Source: Shewanella aquimarina (GTDB lineage Bacteria > Pseudomonadota > Gammaproteobacteria > Enterobacterales > Shewanellaceae). From it: a stretch of DNA of 64,000 bases. Under the pieces are notes generated by a model that worked only from the letters and a program-made list of their open reading frames with translations, was not told the DNA's origin and made no database searches. The stretch covers positions 248,001-312,000 of the forward strand of contig NZ_JAKIKY010000002.1 of the NCBI RefSeq assembly GCF_023349185.1. Reading direction: 5' to 3'. Positions 28,298 to 36,754 of the stretch are shown piece by piece. The position numbers were made by a program, and so were the translations under genes. The stretch's first letter is position 1. Every line of letters starts with the position of its first letter.

Positions 28298-28811
28298 AAA
28301 GGTACTGTGGGCGATCAATATTATTGTGCTGGGGCTGCTGGCGATAAGCATCACCATCAGTTATCGCTATCTCTATCCCAGCGAAAGCATCATGCTCAGC
28401 TGTAGCTCCGAGCTGTTCGATCGCCGCGACGAGGCTCAGGCCGAGGGACGTCACTATCTGCTGGTGGATATCATGGCCAAGAAGCAGCAGGCGCAGATCA
28501 ACTATCGCTACTTTAACCTCGACGGCACTTCGGCGGGCACCATACGCATGCAGGGCAGCTTCCTCGATTTCGATAAGGCCAACGGCCGTTATCACTTCTC
28601 GGTAGAGACCAAGGAGGAGATAGGTACCGAATCGGCCGAGACCATGCCAAGGCATATGCAATATCTCTCCTATATCAGCTCGTTTAACTTAGACAGCAAG
28701 GGGATGCATAACCTCTCCATCGAGACATTGGAATTAGATCCCCACAGGGACTATGCGGTGGTATTATTCCAGCCGAGTAATACCGTCTGCGGTTGCCGTA
28801 TAGTGCAATAG
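28290..28811 (+). CDS. Membrane-anchored partner of the ToxR-like regulator (FidL-like)
   Basis: 173 residues. One N-terminal helix (about 6-26) anchors a periplasmic domain with three cysteines at its ends (SCSSELF and CGCRIVQ). It starts with GTG inside the last codons of the upstream regulator, an eight-base overlap, with AGAGG seven bases before it, so translation is coupled. Size, topology and position resemble ToxS or FidL-like partners encoded beside winged-helix regulators. The family assignment is by architecture, not by a firm motif. Confidence 0.65.
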   Translation: MNRKVLWAINIIVLGLLAISITISYRYLYPSESIMLSCSSELFDRRDEAQAEGRHYLLVDIMAKKQQAQINYRYFNLDGTSAGTIRMQGSFLDFDKANGRYHFSVETKEEIGTESAETMPRHMQYLSYISSFNLDSKGMHNLSIETLELDPHRDYAVVLFQPSNTVCGCRIVQ

Positions 28812-28880
28812 TCGCACTTAGGCTATACTCAGGATGTGCATTTCTAAATTACTGAAATAATTCTATTATTCTGAGGTTTT

Positions 28881-30302
28881 GTGTCTAAGGTCAATATCAA
28901 GCAGGAAGAGTCTCTGTCGATCAAGTTTACCCATCAGATGAAGGTGGGTGACCATAGGCGGCTCGACCTCTATTTCTTTCTGCCCAAAGAGATGGGGATC
29001 AATCCCCAGAGCCTTGACGAAGAAGAATATTATCATGCGGCCATCGCCGGCCGACGCTCCTATTACTCCTCAGGCTTGCATCTGCCGCTGGTGCAGGGGC
29101 GTTTCATCAGCCAGAAGAAGCGTACCGTCGAGGAGTTCAGACTCTACCTCAACTTGTTTGCCTATCAGTTTGCCGTGGCCATCGAGACCGACAGCAAGGA
29201 GCTGGCCCAGGTGGAGGATGTGGAGCAGTTTTATGCCTCCCTCAAAGATCTCAGCGAGATCGTCACTCAGCTGCTGAAGAAGTTTCGCCGTAACGAGCCC
29301 AGCGACCCTAAGTGGAAGCACTACTTCGAGAACGCCGACAACTACCTCTCCTGGTTCTGTGAGCAGCGCCTGTTGAAACTCATGTCCCACGCGCCCCGCA
29401 GCAGCGACTACAGCGAGGTGACCGAGGAGGTGATCAACCTGTGCCGCAGCGAGAGCAGCTATCGCGACAGCAAGAACTATAACTCCTCCCAGACTCTCAA
29501 CGATCCCAACCGCATCTCCAACAAGATGTTGCTGCTGCGCCGCCTGATCCAGCAAGGGGTTGTGTTGAAAGAGGAGCAGAAACGATTAGGTGTGGGCCTG
29601 AAGAAGATGACCACGGGGATCGCCACCGCCTTCGTGATGTTGGTGGTCTCGTCGCTCATCATCAAGGCCCAGGGGATCTTCAGCGGCCTCACCATGGCCT
29701 TGGTGTTCACCCTGGCGGTGATCTATGGCTTTCGTGAGATCTTCAAGGAAGATATTCGCAACGCCCTGTGGCGGGTGATCCAGAAGGGCCGTCCCCGCTG
29801 GAGCCGCATCCTGCGTGATACTACCAGCCAGGCGATGATCGCCAGGCAGCATGTGTGGATAGACTTCATCAAGTCTAAGGATCTCCCCGAGGAGATAGAC
29901 GAGATATTGAAGCGCCGCCACAGCCAGAATAAGCTGGACGCCGACATACTGCACTATGGCATCAACTCGCGTATCGCCAGCAAAGACTTCCTCGCCGGCT
30001 ACTCCACCATACAGGAGCAGGTGAACTTCAGCCTGGCTCCCTTCGCCCGCTACCTGGAGCGCGGCAAGGCCAAGATCTACAAGGAGGCCGATGGCAAGAT
30101 CAGCAGCGACTCGGTAGAACGCCGCTACCAGATCAACCTGGTGCTTTCCCTGCTGGAGGGCCGCAAGCCCCCCCAGTTTGCCCGCTACAAGATCACCATG
30201 AACCGCTCCACCATAGTGGATATCAGTGAGAGTGCGCTACCAGATGGGGTAGAGGCCATTGGGATGGAACACGATGAGGAAGGCGCAAGTCCAAGCGCCT
30301 AG
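28881..30302 (+). CDS. Conserved-looking membrane protein, unrecognised family
   Basis: 473 residues. Two transmembrane helices at about 245-263 and 266-286 form a hairpin. Both flanks are large, charged and apparently cytoplasmic. The N-terminal 200 residues contain helical, acidic stretches; the C-terminal 180 are rich in Arg and Lys (RHSQNKLDADILHYG, FARYLERGKAKIY). No catalytic motif was recognised. The GTG start has TGAGG four bases upstream. It follows the ToxR-like pair by 69 bases on the same strand and may belong to that operon. High-GC codon use matches core genes, so it is not obviously foreign. Confidence 0.65.
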   Translation: MSKVNIKQEESLSIKFTHQMKVGDHRRLDLYFFLPKEMGINPQSLDEEEYYHAAIAGRRSYYSSGLHLPLVQGRFISQKKRTVEEFRLYLNLFAYQFAVAIETDSKELAQVEDVEQFYASLKDLSEIVTQLLKKFRRNEPSDPKWKHYFENADNYLSWFCEQRLLKLMSHAPRSSDYSEVTEEVINLCRSESSYRDSKNYNSSQTLNDPNRISNKMLLLRRLIQQGVVLKEEQKRLGVGLKKMTTGIATAFVMLVVSSLIIKAQGIFSGLTMALVFTLAVIYGFREIFKEDIRNALWRVIQKGRPRWSRILRDTTSQAMIARQHVWIDFIKSKDLPEEIDEILKRRHSQNKLDADILHYGINSRIASKDFLAGYSTIQEQVNFSLAPFARYLERGKAKIYKEADGKISSDSVERRYQINLVLSLLEGRKPPQFARYKITMNRSTIVDISESALPDGVEAIGMEHDEEGASPSA

Positions 30303-30351
30303 ATTGCGGTATTGGCAAGCAGACCTAGCTTGGATTTATTTAAACGTAATG

Positions 30352-30610
30352 TAGCGTTAACCTTCATTTTTTTGAATTGCCTGCGGAAGGTGCAGTGCAT
30401 GGATGCACCAATGTCGCGATCACATGGATGTGAATGAGCGACCTTACGTGCAGATACGCCTGTGAGACGCCGCAAGTACATTCCCTGTAGGCTCTGCCGA
30501 AACATCTGACCTCCATGGACGGAGGGAATGCCAAAAATGTAGGGAACATTTTTGGCCCTGTTTCGGAAGCTCACCGGCGTATCTACACCTAGTTTCTCAT
30601 CTTTTCGATT
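30352..30610 (+). repeat. Structured dispersed repeat, copy 1 (with nested insertions)
   Basis: Non-coding. It begins TAGCGTTAACC, passes GAATTGCCTGCGG, and ends CTTTTCGATT. Outer stem GTGCAGATACGCC (30448-30460) with GGCGTATCTACAC (30576-30588), extended by GTGAG/CTCAC. Inner stem CCGAAACA (30497-30504) with TGTTTCGG (30559-30566). Compared with copy 2 it has two extra hairpin-bearing segments. One sits before the outer stem (30387-30445, with GGTGCA/TGCACC and TCGC/GCGA arms). The other is inside the inner loop and includes a perfect 11-bp hairpin at 30530-30556. Confidence 0.85.
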
Positions 30611-30695
30611 AACCATTGTGGTTGATGGATAGGGTTTATTAGATAAAGCATTTAGTTTTTGAGCTTCAACTAGCTTTGACGAATTTGGCTATGTA

Positions 30696-30854
30696 TAGCG
30701 TTAACCGTTATTGTTTTGAATTGCCTGCGGCAGGCTTTACGTGCAGATACGCCAGTGAGACGCCGCAAGTACATTCCCTGTAGGCTCTACCGTGACATCC
30801 CTGTCACGGAAGCTCACCGGCGTATCTACACCTAGTTATTCATCTCTTCGATTT
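30696..30854 (+). repeat. Structured dispersed repeat, copy 2
   Basis: Same orientation as copy 1, 86 bases after it, and nearly identical outside the insertions. Outer stem at 30741-30753 and 30819-30831. Inner hairpin CCGTGACA, loop TCCC, TGTCACGG (30790-30809), a perfect 8-bp stem. Ends CTCTTCGATTT. Confidence 0.85.
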
Positions 30855-31091
30855 AGCCGTATTTGATCTTTGCAATTGTTCAAGTTAAGCCATTTTTGGA
30901 CATTTCCGAGTTAAAGCCTTAACTCTAACTTGTCAGTTTCGGATAAAAATTTCTAAGGGCTAACGCCGCGTTAAGTGCTGAGCAACGCTACCCCCTACCT
31001 AAACCATTGTGCCGTAAACACTAAAACTGAATCAAACGGAGAATACCAAGCGTTGGGAATCCGCCTTAAACGCCTTATTATACGAAACTTG

Positions 31092-31541
31092 CTACATGTT
31101 TAAATATTTCTCTAATTTACTGCTGAGAGATTTGACGGCTTCAACTGACCAGTTAACTACCTCTAGAGACTCTTGTGCCGCTTTGCTGAATATTTCAGGG
31201 CTGGACTCAAGTTCTTTACGATGACCTTTGAAAGCTTTTACCTTAAATGACTTTTCGTGCAGTTCATTGAGCAATTCGTAAATTGATGCATCTTCTGAGA
31301 ACAAGAATTTGGCTGCTTCCTTTTTCTCGATGAAGTCCTTGTGAGTTTCTGAGGTAACACCATCGCCTATTAGTTCTTGGTAAAACTTTAACGTAGCCGT
31401 ATATACCTCAAATCTCTTATTGTAGAGATCTAGTTTGAGTTTCTGACGGTTAGTTACTAACTGTTGATACGTAATATAAGCTAAAAACAGCGCCATTAAG
31501 ACTGCAAATATGTAGTCTTTAAAAATTTCTAAGATATCCAA
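31092..31541 (-). CDS. Small membrane-anchored hypothetical protein
   Basis: 149 residues. A single N-terminal transmembrane helix (about 8-28, IFKDYIFAVLMALFLAYITY) is followed by a helical cytoplasmic region rich in Lys and Glu, probably coiled. No known domain was recognised. Its DNA is clearly more AT-rich than the flanking core genes, suggesting acquisition. It stands alone between structured repeat copies 2 and 3, which lie in inverted orientation around it. Confidence 0.6.
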   Translation of the reverse strand: MDILEIFKDYIFAVLMALFLAYITYQQLVTNRQKLKLDLYNKRFEVYTATLKFYQELIGDGVTSETHKDFIEKKEAAKFLFSEDASIYELLNELHEKSFKVKAFKGHRKELESSPEIFSKAAQESLEVVNWSVEAVKSLSSKLEKYLNM

Positions 31542-31750
31542 TTATTAACTCTTAACTAAGTAAATGATGAGCTCATACCAACGCCGCATTCAGCGGCTTG
31601 GTAAGCCTCTAGAACAGTAGACACTTTGTAGCATTACTAAAATTAGGTCAACAGTCCAATACCAATCAAAGCTAGTTCAGCCATACTAAACAAGGAATGG
31701 GGCAAAAATAATCCAGCCTTTAGATTCGCTACTCGCGCCAAATACCGCTA
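31542..31750. other. AT-rich intergenic stretch
   Basis: Upstream of the 149-residue protein and therefore its likely promoter region. It holds a short ATACCAATC word at about 31661 reminiscent of the MITE end, but no complete element. Nothing else was recognised. Confidence 0.3.
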
Positions 31751-31910
31751 AATCGAAGAGACGTTGGATACCCAGTGTAAACACGATTTTGGCCTTCGAA
31801 ATCAGGGATGATTTCGCAGAGCCCACAAGGAAGTGCTCGTGGCGAGCCAAAATAGTGTTTGCACGCTCCCCGCCGGACAGGCGTTAGATTGCCACGAAGG
31901 TGCAACCTTC
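31751..31910 (-). repeat. Structured dispersed repeat, copy 3 (inverted)
   Basis: On the plus strand it begins AAATCGAAGAGACG and ends with the small hairpin AAGGTGCAACCTT. Outer stem GTGTAAACACGATTTTGGC (31776-31794) with GCCAAAATAGTGTTTGCAC (31847-31865), 18 of 19 pairs if one G-U is allowed. Inner hairpin CGAAATCA, loop GGGA, TGATTTCG (31798-31817). It is the reverse complement of the form seen at 53073. Confidence 0.85.
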
Positions 31911-32009
31911 AACTCGCATTCCAACAACAAACCCGGTAGACGCTACAACATAGAAAACCCGCTTGAGGAAAGGTATCAAGTCGCCATGTCGGGCGCTCCA
32001 TCCCCCACT

Positions 32010-32058
32010 CGCTAAACAAAAAGTTTAGCGGCAAAAAAAGGCACCCGAAAGTGCCTTT
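32010..32058 (-). terminator. Double hairpin terminator after the decaheme gene
   Basis: On the minus strand, stem AAAGGCAC/GTGCCTTT (loop TTTCGG) is followed by a run of T. A second perfect stem CGCTAAAC/GTTTAGCG lies just beyond. The first is the functional terminator; the second may be a back-up. Confidence 0.85.
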
Positions 32059-32109
32059 GACATTGCAGGGTGGAACTCGGTGCTCGGTGAGGGCGAGCAC
32101 CTTTGGGTC

Positions 32110-34287
32110 TTACAGTTGATGACCGTGAGCGTGCATCAGCTTCTCAGGTGTATGGCAGGTCGCACAGGCTTCGCGTGCCGCCTTGGCGCTGGCCTTGTCG
32201 GCACCTATGTAGGCGCCGTTGCCCTCCATGTGAGCCACGGTCGCCTCAGAGAGATACTTCTGGTGACAGCTCATGCAGGCTGCGGCATCGGATGAGGCAT
32301 ACCAGGTCGCTACCGGGTTGACCGCAGGGTCGTTGCTCTTAGCTGGGATGAAGCTAGGTACCGTATGGGCTTGTCCTGGGTTACGACCCAGCTCAAAGCC
32401 ATAGGACAGGCCGCCCCAGTCTTGCTCGGCTGAGTGACAGGTCATACAGTCGGTCTTTAGCAGGGTGCCGCTGCCGCCATGGCCATTGTCATGGCCTTTC
32501 GCCTTGTGGGCCTTGTACATAAAGCTGGTGGACTTCATCTCACCCCAGGCAACGGCGTCACCGTTGGCGTCTTCGACCGCGCCCAGCTTCTTGTCATTGG
32601 TGTGGCAGGCGATACAGTTGACGCCGTTTGAGTCATGATAGAACTCAAAGCTGTGGCAGCCATAGCAGCTTTGACTGTCGATGATGGCGCGGCGATCGGC
32701 CACCACGGCTTCACTGTTATCAAGCACGGTGCGTAAGGCATCGGTCTGCACATAGGCAGGGTAGGCGTTGTCGGCATCGCAGCTAACACGGGTGTCGCTG
32801 CCTTCTGCAAAGCAAACCTTGAGTACAGGCAGGATTTCCAGCGAGCGTGAGGCGATGTCGGCTGGGAAGTTCATCGCGACCTTTACACTGACGCTGTTGT
32901 CGGCATTCCAGGTTGCCTTGGTGGGATCTTTGATGTCGATACGGCGCTGGCTGTAGGGCGACTGATCATAGTCGGGATAATCTTTGTCGACGTCCCAGCT
33001 CACCACCATGTAAGGCTTGCTGTAGCCAAGCTTGTAGACCTCTTGCTGGCTCACCAGGTTACCGGCTGGATCTGTGATGGCCATGTCGAAGCTGATCTCG
33101 TTGGCGGCAGAGATGGCGACCTTGCTGATGGTGACATCATAGTCTTTGGCTGCCTGATAGGGCTTGGCATGATCGCCATGCACTGCGGCGCTATGACAGT
33201 CGGTGCAGCTCAGCGCCGGGTTCTTGTCTGACTGATGCTGGGCTGGCGAGTCGGTATGACAGCCAGTACAGGCGTTGGCATTGGCGTTGGCGAGCCAGAG
33301 ATCTTTGTCTGCCAAGTTGTCATCTTCGACATGGCAGGCCGCGCAGTCCATGAAGGGTTTTGTCGGGAAGGCTGGGTAGTCGAAGGCATGATCGCCACCG
33401 TAGCCGGCGATGGTGTATGGCATGGGCACCACATTGCCATCTGCGTCTTTACCTTCACGGTGTGGCCCCATATGGATGGCATGGACCATGTGGCCAAACT
33501 CGACAGAGATGGCATTGGGATCTGTGACTATACCGTTATGACAGGCCTGGCAGTTTTCCAGGTCTAGGCGACGTCCACCGTGTGCCTTGAGGCTATCGGC
33601 TTGGTGGCAGGTGTAGCAGGTCTGCATGGTCACCAGCTCCCGGCTCTCTATGCCTTCGCTGCCATTGGTGGAGGGGATCCAGTCGAAGTGAGCATTTTCG
33701 GCCAGTTCATGGCCTGAGTCATATTCGAACTGCATCTCGATGGCGATACGTTGGGTCAGGTCAGGGTTAAACTCGATACCGGCGGCATCTTCGGCGGTGA
33801 GCAGGTTGGTATTAAAGGTGTAGGTGTAGCTGCCGTCGTTATGATCGACTAGGCATTCGATACAGTCTTTAATCTTCTCGAAACCTTGCTCAAAGGTGGT
33901 GCCGTCGTCGTTGGTGGTGTCGTTGAGCAGGGATATCCATTGTTTCAGGTCGCTGCCTTCATGGGTTTGCAGCTGTGCCAATGAGAAGCGGAAATCGTGA
34001 AACGGATTCTCACCGGTTAAACCAAACAGGCCTACGCCTTGGCGGTTTTCCAGCTCAAAGTCGACGCTTATGATGCCGTCGGCATAGCTTGCCTTGTTGA
34101 TATTGGCGATAGCTTCTTCTGCCATGTCAATATGTAAACCGACGGCGCCAGGTGTGCCCGGTGTACCGGGTTGACCATTTTCACCGTCGATACCATCTTT
34201 TCCATCATTCCCATCTCCACAGGCCGACAGCATCATTGCCGAAGCGATAAGTGCCGCCAGTGTGGTTGTTTTTGTTGTTATCATCAT
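32110..34287 (-). CDS. OmcA/MtrC-family decaheme c-type cytochrome, lipoprotein
   Basis: 725 residues. The lipoprotein signal ends LSAC (Cys23). About eight collagen-like Gly-x-y triplets follow (GKDGIDGENGQPGTPG). Ten CxxCH sites are present in two groups of five (near residues 224, 246, 315, 340, 361 and 541, 558, 614, 671, 708). Heme-free beta domains precede each group, the four-domain plan of OmcA/MtrC. A cysteine pair about ten residues apart (near 492/503) lies in domain III. Such proteins carry electrons from the outer-membrane surface to metals or flavins. No mtrA or mtrB gene is adjacent. ATG 34287 is chosen for its GGAG five bases upstream. Confidence 0.9.
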   Translation of the reverse strand: MMITTKTTTLAALIASAMMLSACGDGNDGKDGIDGENGQPGTPGTPGAVGLHIDMAEEAIANINKASYADGIISVDFELENRQGVGLFGLTGENPFHDFRFSLAQLQTHEGSDLKQWISLLNDTTNDDGTTFEQGFEKIKDCIECLVDHNDGSYTYTFNTNLLTAEDAAGIEFNPDLTQRIAIEMQFEYDSGHELAENAHFDWIPSTNGSEGIESRELVTMQTCYTCHQADSLKAHGGRRLDLENCQACHNGIVTDPNAISVEFGHMVHAIHMGPHREGKDADGNVVPMPYTIAGYGGDHAFDYPAFPTKPFMDCAACHVEDDNLADKDLWLANANANACTGCHTDSPAQHQSDKNPALSCTDCHSAAVHGDHAKPYQAAKDYDVTISKVAISAANEISFDMAITDPAGNLVSQQEVYKLGYSKPYMVVSWDVDKDYPDYDQSPYSQRRIDIKDPTKATWNADNSVSVKVAMNFPADIASRSLEILPVLKVCFAEGSDTRVSCDADNAYPAYVQTDALRTVLDNSEAVVADRRAIIDSQSCYGCHSFEFYHDSNGVNCIACHTNDKKLGAVEDANGDAVAWGEMKSTSFMYKAHKAKGHDNGHGGSGTLLKTDCMTCHSAEQDWGGLSYGFELGRNPGQAHTVPSFIPAKSNDPAVNPVATWYASSDAAACMSCHQKYLSEATVAHMEGNGAYIGADKASAKAAREACATCHTPEKLMHAHGHQL

Positions 34288-34308
34288 TTTTTCTCCAAGA
34301 TAAACCAC

Positions 34309-34805
34309 TGGGGTATAGCCAGGAGAAATGTTAAAGAAGCGGGCTTTTGTCAGATATGAAGCACATCACCTTAACAATAAAGTTTTCAGTTATATAAAAC
34401 ACTGCCTAGCTTGATGTTTGTTTGGTGTTTGCTTTGCTGGTGCGCCTGTTTTTAGAGCGGTGGTCTGTTTGGCTTGCTGTTACCAGTGAGGCATCTCGAT
34501 TTTTAGAAAGTGGAACTCTCATATTCATATTATGCAAATGGCAAAAGTGAATTTTATCTGCAAAGGCCTACGTCTATCTATCCTCATGTTTAATATGAAG
34601 TATTCTGTTTTTATGGTGTCGGGTTATTCCCGGTTGTCGGTTATCTGTGTCAGAGAGGCATGGCGTTTTTCGATGTCACATATTTAACAAATGCACGGGG
34701 GAAGAGATAAAACTTTGCACTGGATAAACGTAATGCCAGGTGACTTAGCGTACATTAGCTAACGGCACTTAAGCCTAATTTAAGGGCGATTCTTCAAGGA
34801 GAGGC
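34309..34805. other. Divergent promoter region, decaheme gene / LysR pair
   Basis: About 500 AT-rich bases. It must hold the promoters of the decaheme gene and of the LysR pair, and is the natural binding target of those regulators. The plus-strand gene has AAGGAG just before its ATG. No unambiguous LysR T-N11-A palindrome or CRP site could be singled out. Confidence 0.4.
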
Positions 34806-35783
34806 ATGAGCAAGATTAATACTAATACCCTGTTCAATATTAAAGTGTTTGTCTTACTGTTTGATACCTTAAACGCCACTGAGGTGGCCCAGCAACTCGG
34901 GGTGGCATCTTCTAAAGTCAGCCGGAGTTTAAAGGCATTACGCCACTCCTTCGATGAACCCTTGTTTGTCCGCAGGCAGCATGGTTTCGAACATACGCCT
35001 TTTGCCCAGAGTATCTATCCTCACCTGAAGCAGATGTTAGCCCTGTCTGAGGCGAGTCTCTCCTGCGCCAGTAAGGATACCGAGCAGTCTCATACCGAGC
35101 TGACTATTGCCTGTCCGCCTCCTATTTCACTAAACCTGTTAAGTTACCTTCAGGACAAGGCCTCGCAGCTTAAGCAGCGTTATACCTTCAATATCAAGCC
35201 TTGTAGCAATGATATCGACAAGCTGCTTATTCGTCAGAATGTGGATTTAGCCATTACCCTGAGGGCATTTAATTCTGAGCGTCTATCGTCTGACTTCGTC
35301 GCGCGGGCAGACGCCTATGTGCTGGTAGGCAACCAGCAGCATCCGATTTTCCATCACCAAGCCCGAGCGGATATTGAGGCTATGCTGCAATATCCCTATA
35401 TAAGCTTTAACGGTCATGAGCTGGAGCAGGAGCATGATCCGCTTACCCTCTATGCACTAGACCGTGGATTGCCCATTAACCTAGTTGCTAAGGTCTGTTT
35501 GCTGTCGGATCTCATGATTCAGCTAGAGCGTAGCGATGCATTAACCCTTATCTGTTATCGCGATGCGGTCGCCTTCCTATGTGCTAAGGCGAATCTGTCG
35601 GCCCTGGCGTTGCCAGAGGATCAAAACAGGCTACTCAATCGCCGCGCCGATGGTCATCGCCACTACTTAACCAAGCTCAGAGAAGGGGGGAATAGGCCGC
35701 CATGGTTGGAGCAGGAGATCGCTTCCTATATCCAGGGAAATGTCATTCTCAACTGTGAAGGAGCTGGCAATGCCAAAGGATAA
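34806..35783 (+). CDS. LysR-type transcriptional regulator (first of overlapping pair)
   Basis: 325 residues. N-terminal helix-turn-helix (about 20-75: ATEVAQQLGVASSKVSRSLKA) and a periplasmic-binding-like effector domain (about 95-300). Strong ribosome binding site AAGGAG. Divergent from the decaheme cytochrome gene and overlapping the next LysR gene by 14 bases, so both are made together. Probably controls the cytochrome gene; that is inferred from position only. Confidence 0.85.
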   Translation: MSKINTNTLFNIKVFVLLFDTLNATEVAQQLGVASSKVSRSLKALRHSFDEPLFVRRQHGFEHTPFAQSIYPHLKQMLALSEASLSCASKDTEQSHTELTIACPPPISLNLLSYLQDKASQLKQRYTFNIKPCSNDIDKLLIRQNVDLAITLRAFNSERLSSDFVARADAYVLVGNQQHPIFHHQARADIEAMLQYPYISFNGHELEQEHDPLTLYALDRGLPINLVAKVCLLSDLMIQLERSDALTLICYRDAVAFLCAKANLSALALPEDQNRLLNRRADGHRHYLTKLREGGNRPPWLEQEIASYIQGNVILNCEGAGNAKG

Positions 35784-36723
35784 GCTGCTGGATATTTCCC
35801 TGTCGACCATAGAGATATTCTGCCAGGTGTATGTGAAGAAGAACGCCATCGAGGTGGCAAATCATTTAGATCTGTCACAGCCCAAGGTGAGCCGTGCCCT
35901 GGCGGCACTGCGTAACGTATTCGATGATCCTTTGTTTATTCGCAGGGAAAGCCAGTTTCAGGCGACAGACAGGGCCCACGACCTCTACCCTCTGTTTAAC
36001 GAGATGCTGGCGTGTCGTCAGCAGGTGGATCTCTTGATGCGAGGTGTGACTGGGGTGGTTCACGACCATGTTGAAATCGCCACCGTGCCTCAGTTGGAGG
36101 TTAATTTAACCCAAAGCGTCAAGCAGGCCGCTTATCGTGTCTTTGACAGCGAGTTGATGGTGAGCACGTCCCCCTGGGGCGAGTTAACCCAGCAACAACT
36201 GCTCAACGACGAGATCGCCGCTGCAATCTGTTTCGAGCGGGCAAATGATCGCGCCATCTTGTCTAAATCCGTTATTCAGCATCGTGGTGGCTATCTTGTT
36301 GCTCGGGAAGATCACCCCATCTGGTCGGCGCCCAATGTGGATAACATGATCAATTACCCCTTGGTTAAGCTGAGGACCATGCCGTTTCCCGCCAACAAGT
36401 CGCCGCTGGGAAACTACGCCAAGCGAGTAGGGAAGCAGCTAGAGATCTATGCCACGGCGCCCGACTTGGGGAGTGCGGCTAACAGCCTGTTAAACTCAGA
36501 TGCCATCATTATCATCGGCGTGAAGGGAGCCGTAAACTTCTTGAGAAACATCAAAGGGCTGCGCGCACAGCAGATAGAGCTTGTGCAGGACAACATCATC
36601 TTGGAAAACTTCAGCCACCCCACAGTCTATCTATGGCTAAGGCTCGATGCGAGTGGCAAGGTGACGACGCCATTTTGGCTGCAACACTGCCTGGAAGATT
36701 ACATCCTTTCCATGCATCAGTAA
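35770..36723 (+). CDS. LysR-type transcriptional regulator (second of overlapping pair)
   Basis: 317 residues with a LysR helix-turn-helix (about 18-72: AIEVANHLDLSQPKVSRALAA) and an effector domain. It is distantly like the upstream LysR in both domains, pointing to an old duplication. ATG 35770 is the start: GAAGGAG lies six bases before it, within the end of the upstream gene; an in-frame ATG at 35740 overlaps more and lacks such a site. Two co-translated LysR proteins could form heteromers. Confidence 0.85.
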   Translation: MPKDKLLDISLSTIEIFCQVYVKKNAIEVANHLDLSQPKVSRALAALRNVFDDPLFIRRESQFQATDRAHDLYPLFNEMLACRQQVDLLMRGVTGVVHDHVEIATVPQLEVNLTQSVKQAAYRVFDSELMVSTSPWGELTQQQLLNDEIAAAICFERANDRAILSKSVIQHRGGYLVAREDHPIWSAPNVDNMINYPLVKLRTMPFPANKSPLGNYAKRVGKQLEIYATAPDLGSAANSLLNSDAIIIIGVKGAVNFLRNIKGLRAQQIELVQDNIILENFSHPTVYLWLRLDASGKVTTPFWLQHCLEDYILSMHQ

Positions 36724-36754
36724 TGCTGATTCCGTCAGGCGTCTAGTGTGGGCT

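Noticed and set aside
30300-31000. CRISPR array
   Set aside because: Two long related repeats with internal stems, not short regular repeats with unique spacers; no cas gene.
32110-36723. A complete Mtr extracellular electron-transfer cluster
   Set aside because: Only one decaheme lipoprotein is present; no mtrA-type periplasmic decaheme or mtrB-type barrel gene lies in the window.
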